From contig DAAV01000105.1 in NCBI GenBank assembly GCA_001701295.1, forward strand, positions 5,720 to 15,992: a DNA stretch of 10,273 bases, in the 5' to 3' direction. Both the position numbers and the translations under genes were made by a program. Origin of the DNA: Bacteroidales bacterium H10. GTDB lineage: Bacteria; Bacteroidota; Bacteroidia; Bacteroidales; Muribaculaceae. Below are positions 7,233 to 10,273 of this stretch, piece after piece (the stretch's first letter is position 1; each line of letters opens with the position of its first letter). The notes beneath the pieces are model-generated. The model did no database searches. It was not told where the DNA came from and was given only the letters and a program-made list of their open reading frames with translations.

Positions 7233-8229
7233 TCTATTCAGAAACTGTATAATAGCGACTTTTTTGACTCTGGGCGGTTTTTCCGCTCAGAGTCAATCTG
7301 TTGTTATTGATACGGACTCTCCCCCCGGAAACGGCGGCATTCTTCCTTCTGATTCGATCGTGCGTCATATCGACAGCATCAGTTCGCATCTGGAATCGTT
7401 ACGCCGTCAGGTATCGGCTCTTGACTCTATGGCAGCCGCACAAAGCAGTCAGAAACTTCAGACGCCCGACACTGTCGTTGTACACGCCCGGTCCGAGTTT
7501 TCCGACGTGCCCCACATCACACCGGCCATGTTGGATTCTATCCATGCCGTCAACAGGATAACGCCCTTTGAACGCGACGTAGAGTCAACTGTCTTTGTGC
7601 CTAAAGGTCAGTGGATCACTGGTATCTCTTTTTCATATACCCAGTCGAACAGCAACGATTACCGTTTTTTGATTTTTGAGGGTATTTCAGCCGATACATA
7701 TTCTTTCAAGGTGTCGCCTATGCTTGCCTATGCGTTTCGCAACGATATGGCGGCCGGTCTTAAATTCTCTTATACCCGTACGCTTGCCAAGCTTGAGAAT
7801 ACGGATATAGTCCTCGACTCAGAGACGAATACGAATATCGACCATATATATTCGTTGGGACATAATTATTACGCTACGGCGCTTTTCCGTAATTATTTCT
7901 CGCTCGGGAATTCACGACGTTTCGGTTTTTTCAATGAGATTCAGCTTGAACTCGGGGGCGGTCAGTCCAAACTCACACGCGGAGTGGGGGAAAATCTGAC
8001 AGGTACATACGAGACAAATTTTTCGCTCGACATAGGCATCGTGCCCGGTCTGATGGTTTTCCTTTCCAATTGGTCGGCTATGGAAGTCAATGTCGGTGTG
8101 CTCGGTTTCAGTTATCGTACCACTCACTCCGTCAATGACCGGATCTATCATGCGCACCGCCATTCAAAGTCCGCTAATTTCCGTATTAATCTATTCAGTA
8201 TAACATTCGGAACAACCTTCTATCTGTGA
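7225..8229 (+). CDS. Outer-membrane beta-barrel protein, first paralogue
   Basis: A 334-aa exported protein. A Sec signal peptide ends near GGFSAQSQS (about residues 18-25), without a lipobox. Residues about 45-75 (IDSISSHLESLRRQVSALDS) are helical with heptad-like spacing and may form a short periplasmic coiled coil. From VFVPKGQWITGISFSY (about 124) onward the sequence is alternating polar/hydrophobic strands with aromatic girdles; I count about eight, and the chain ends FGTTFYL, a C-terminal aromatic/Leu pattern usual for outer-membrane barrels. Similar unnamed Bacteroidales hypothetical proteins with a (F/Y)(V/I)PK..W..G opening exist as far as I recall, but I know no assigned function. 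The ATG sits inside the end of the upstream DUF4493-PCMD gene (8-base overlap), tying its translation to that lipoprotein and suggesting it anchors, exports or gates the lipoproteins. An alternative is a generic small porin. Confidence 0.8.
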   Translation: MSNLFRNCIIATFLTLGGFSAQSQSVVIDTDSPPGNGGILPSDSIVRHIDSISSHLESLRRQVSALDSMAAAQSSQKLQTPDTVVVHARSEFSDVPHITPAMLDSIHAVNRITPFERDVESTVFVPKGQWITGISFSYTQSNSNDYRFLIFEGISADTYSFKVSPMLAYAFRNDMAAGLKFSYTRTLAKLENTDIVLDSETNTNIDHIYSLGHNYYATALFRNYFSLGNSRRFGFFNEIQLELGGGQSKLTRGVGENLTGTYETNFSLDIGIVPGLMVFLSNWSAMEVNVGVLGFSYRTTHSVNDRIYHAHRHSKSANFRINLFSITFGTTFYL

Positions 8230-9158
8230 TGAAATTCTGGAAAATATTTTTCTGCCTGCTTGTCGCCATTATTCCGCTTAACGCATACGCCGGCGATTCG
8301 ATTCCGTCACCGGTGAGAGTGCCCGATGGAAAATACATTTACGTGCCCGATTCTCTGCAGGATGATGTGATCAGATTCCTTGACGGGCATTCCAAGGTCG
8401 TCGACGACCTTGATCGTCTCGATCCTGACGAACTCACGGTCTATAAGGGCGATACGGTGCCGATGGTGCTGAAATCGATAAATCTCGGCCGTTACGACAG
8501 GGGACTTTCAAATTTCCTTTACATCCCCAAGAGTGTGTGGGCCATAGGTATGACTGCTTCCTACGGCGAACTCGGTACGGAAGATCTCGATGTGTTCGGT
8601 CTTCTTTCTGATGTCAACATTGGCGCGCATGCATTCTCGATCAAACCATATATACAGTATTTTATAAAGAATAATCTTGCGCTCGGACTCAAGTTCGGAT
8701 ATTACAATGCGAAAGGACAGATCGATTCCTTCAATGTCGATATAATGGACGACATCAGCTTCAACCTGCACGACATCCTCTATCGGTCAGAATCTTATTC
8801 GGCCGCCCTTACATTCGCCCAGTATCTCGGATTGACCCGCCGCGGACGTTTTGGCGTGTTCAATGAGGTCGAGCTATCTTTCCAGACCGGCAACAGTGAG
8901 TTTCGGCGCCCTTATAATGGCGAGCTGACCACTACCTATACGACTTCGATGGAAGCTCAGCTGAATTTCTCGCCGGGCATCCAGGTGTTCAATATGAAAA
9001 ATGTGGCGTTCCATGTCTCGTTCGGTGTCTTCGGTTTCTATTTCCGCAACGAGAAGCAGAAGGAAAATGATGAGCCGGCGGGCAATAGCTTCTCTTCGGG
9101 AGCGAACTTCCGTTTCAACATATTCAATATTAATTTCGGCATAGCCGTCAATCTATAG
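8229..9158 (+). CDS. Outer-membrane beta-barrel protein, second paralogue
   Basis: A 309-aa exported protein, paralogous to the preceding barrel. I chose ATG 8229 because it makes a TGATG stop-start overlap of one base; a GTG directly upstream at 8226 would add one residue. The signal peptide MKFWKIFFCLLVAIIPLNAYA is probably cut after AYA. After a periplasmic segment lacking the coiled-coil-like stretch of its paralogue, YIPKSVWAIGMTASY (about 98) starts a region of about eight strands ending FGIAVNL. Matching landmarks in the two proteins are: LGLKFGYYNA with AGLKFSYTRT; RFGVFNEVELSF with RFGFFNEIQLEL; FGVFGFYFRN with VGVLGFSYRT; SGANFRFNIFNINFG with SANFRINLFSITFG. This points to an old tandem duplication, perhaps giving two partners or a hetero-oligomer. 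Specific function is unknown. Confidence 0.82.
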   Translation: MKFWKIFFCLLVAIIPLNAYAGDSIPSPVRVPDGKYIYVPDSLQDDVIRFLDGHSKVVDDLDRLDPDELTVYKGDTVPMVLKSINLGRYDRGLSNFLYIPKSVWAIGMTASYGELGTEDLDVFGLLSDVNIGAHAFSIKPYIQYFIKNNLALGLKFGYYNAKGQIDSFNVDIMDDISFNLHDILYRSESYSAALTFAQYLGLTRRGRFGVFNEVELSFQTGNSEFRRPYNGELTTTYTTSMEAQLNFSPGIQVFNMKNVAFHVSFGVFGFYFRNEKQKENDEPAGNSFSSGANFRFNIFNINFGIAVNL

Positions 9159-9163
9159 GATTT

Positions 9164-10273
9164 ATGTCTATATTTCGCAAAGGAATACTCTTTGTCGCGG
9201 TTGCGATGCTCGCGGCAGTCATGCTTTCGCTGCAGTGCTGCATAAAGAATGACATACCATATCCGCGCTTGCCCCAGATGATTCTTGCCATAGCTGCGGA
9301 AGGCGAGTCGCGCACGGCTTACATTGACTCGCTTGCATTCGAGGTGAACATCTATCTTGACGAGACCACCGATATCGAGAATGTCAGGTTTTCCGAATAC
9401 AAGATTTCGGAAGGCGGCGTTTCCGATCCGGATCTTCTACAGGGCACTTACAATATGACCACGCCGCTCTATGTCACGCTGTCTCGTTTCCAGGAATATT
9501 CATGGGAGATCATAGCGCATCAGGATATAGAGCGTTATTTCGAGGTGTCGGGCGAGATTGGCGCGAGTGTCATCGACCCAGTGGGACACCGCGTCATCGT
9601 CAATATGCCGGAAGGCACGGATCTGAGCCACCTCACGCTTCAGCGCGTGAAACTCGGACCGGCCGGTATCACTACGCTTTCTCCCGATCTGCGGCCCGGG
9701 CCGATCGACCTGCTCTATCCGATGCGTGTCGAGGTCACATGCCATGGCCGCACCGAGATCTGGACGATCTATGCCCAGTTTACCGAATCCGTTGTCAACA
9801 CAACCCGCGTCGATGCGTGGTCGAAAGTCATATGGGCTTACGGAAGCGGACCTGCCGATGCGGACAATGGCTTTGAATATCGGAAAGTGTCTGACATGGA
9901 TTGGATCCCGGTACCTGATGAATTTATAAGCCGTTCGCAAGGTCTGTTCTCATGTTATATTCCGCACCTCGAACCTTTGACGGAGTATGCAGTCCGCACT
10001 GTGTCGGGAACGGACTATGGAAATGAGATACGTGTGACGACAGATGCTACCGCCGATATTCCGGATGGAGACTTCGAACAGTGGTCTCAGACTTCCGAAG
10101 GAATGTGGAATCCGTGGGATGCAAACGGATCCCGCTTTTGGGACACCGGAAATCAGGGGTCATGGAAGATGAATAAGAATCTTACCACTCCTTCCGATCA
10201 CACGCCGACAGGATCCGGAAAGTCTGCCCGATGTGAGACTCTGTTTGTAGGTTTGGGCGGAGTGGCAGGAAAA
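9164..10273 (+). CDS. PCMD lipoprotein with FN3-like module, truncated by window edge
   Basis: An open frame of 370 codons to the right edge; the C-terminus is outside. The signal peptide MSIFRKGILFVAVAMLAAV runs into LSLQCC-IKNDIPYP. The CIKNDIPYP start is, as I recall, characteristic of mature Bacteroidales PCMD lipoproteins, which favours Cys26 as the acylated residue, although the preceding LQC is a poor lipobox. Residues about 40-120 and 125-208 form two beta-sandwich-like modules; the second (VIDPVGHRVIVNMPEGTDLS) resembles the Ig-like repeats common in surface lipoproteins of this order. An FN3-like module (about 213-293, LEPLTEYAVRT) leads through VTTDATADIPDGDFEQW (291-307) into a PCMD domain cut after about 70 residues (SRFWDTGNQG, TGSGKSARCETLFVG). 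It lacks a DUF4493 module but shares the FN3-PCMD end with the first and third operon proteins. It starts 5 bp after the second barrel gene. A putative carbohydrate-binding surface protein; no catalytic residues can be assigned. Confidence 0.86.
   Translation, partial: MSIFRKGILFVAVAMLAAVMLSLQCCIKNDIPYPRLPQMILAIAAEGESRTAYIDSLAFEVNIYLDETTDIENVRFSEYKISEGGVSDPDLLQGTYNMTTPLYVTLSRFQEYSWEIIAHQDIERYFEVSGEIGASVIDPVGHRVIVNMPEGTDLSHLTLQRVKLGPAGITTLSPDLRPGPIDLLYPMRVEVTCHGRTEIWTIYAQFTESVVNTTRVDAWSKVIWAYGSGPADADNGFEYRKVSDMDWIPVPDEFISRSQGLFSCYIPHLEPLTEYAVRTVSGTDYGNEIRVTTDATADIPDGDFEQWSQTSEGMWNPWDANGSRFWDTGNQGSWKMNKNLTTPSDHTPTGSGKSARCETLFVGLGGVAGK

Noticed and set aside
8226..8228. GTG as the start of the second barrel gene
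   Set aside because: ATG follows immediately at 8229 and forms a standard TGATG overlap. The GTG would add just one residue before the same signal peptide.
1047..9158. A canonical Sus-type polysaccharide utilisation locus
   Set aside because: There is no TonB-dependent receptor, SusD-like protein, glycoside hydrolase or sensor gene. The barrels are far too small for SusC and lack a plug domain.
9500..9940. Overlapping plus- and minus-strand frames of 67-146 codons near the right end
   Set aside because: They are shadows of the PCMD lipoprotein, which stays open from 9164 to the edge with coherent modules.

Overview
The window looks like chromosomal DNA from a gut-type member of the Bacteroidales, plausibly Muribaculaceae, although the family-level guess is weak. 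The reasons are that every recognisable protein family here (DUF4923, DUF4493, PCMD) is known mainly or only from Bacteroidales, that lipoprotein signals dominate, that starts lack obvious Shine-Dalgarno sequences and sit behind AT-rich leaders, and that the -7-like elements resemble the Bacteroidales TAnnTTTG form. G+C is about half by eye in the genes and much lower in the single intergenic gap. No RNA gene, mobile element, CRISPR array or clear terminator was seen.

Layout: (1) positions 1-789, minus strand, a secreted DUF4923 protein whose 3' end lies outside the window and which ends, as far as visible, in a Thr/Asn/Lys repeat tract. (2) 790-1046, an AT-rich divergent intergenic region with candidate promoters and two small palindromes. 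(3) 1047 to the right edge, a tight six-gene plus-strand operon: three tandem DUF4493 lipoproteins (865, 430 and 754 aa), two paralogous outer-membrane beta-barrel proteins (334 and 309 aa) and a PCMD lipoprotein cut by the window edge. Spacings are 19 bp, 11 bp, an 8-base overlap, a 1-base TGATG overlap and 5 bp, so one transcript with translational coupling in its second half is likely.

How the genes fit together: the first, third and sixth operon proteins all end in a fibronectin-III-like module followed by a PCMD or PCMD-like putative carbohydrate-binding jelly roll, joined by a recognisably shared hinge (FTTE...NGNF, FTTE...NASFEDW, VTTD...DGDFEQW). The three DUF4493 proteins also share an N-terminal design: lipobox Cys, a short linker with an Arg-Ala 'TRA' motif near residue 55, the DUF4493 module and a second shared beta module. 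The second protein stops there and is the minimal form. With the two small barrels this reads as a dedicated cell-surface lipoprotein assembly for binding a glycan or host/dietary ligand, with no SusC/SusD pair and no catalytic enzyme in view. The TRA motif recalls the Arg-protease maturation site of Bacteroidales fimbrillins, which makes a pilus-like or proteolytically matured surface structure a testable inference, not a conclusion.
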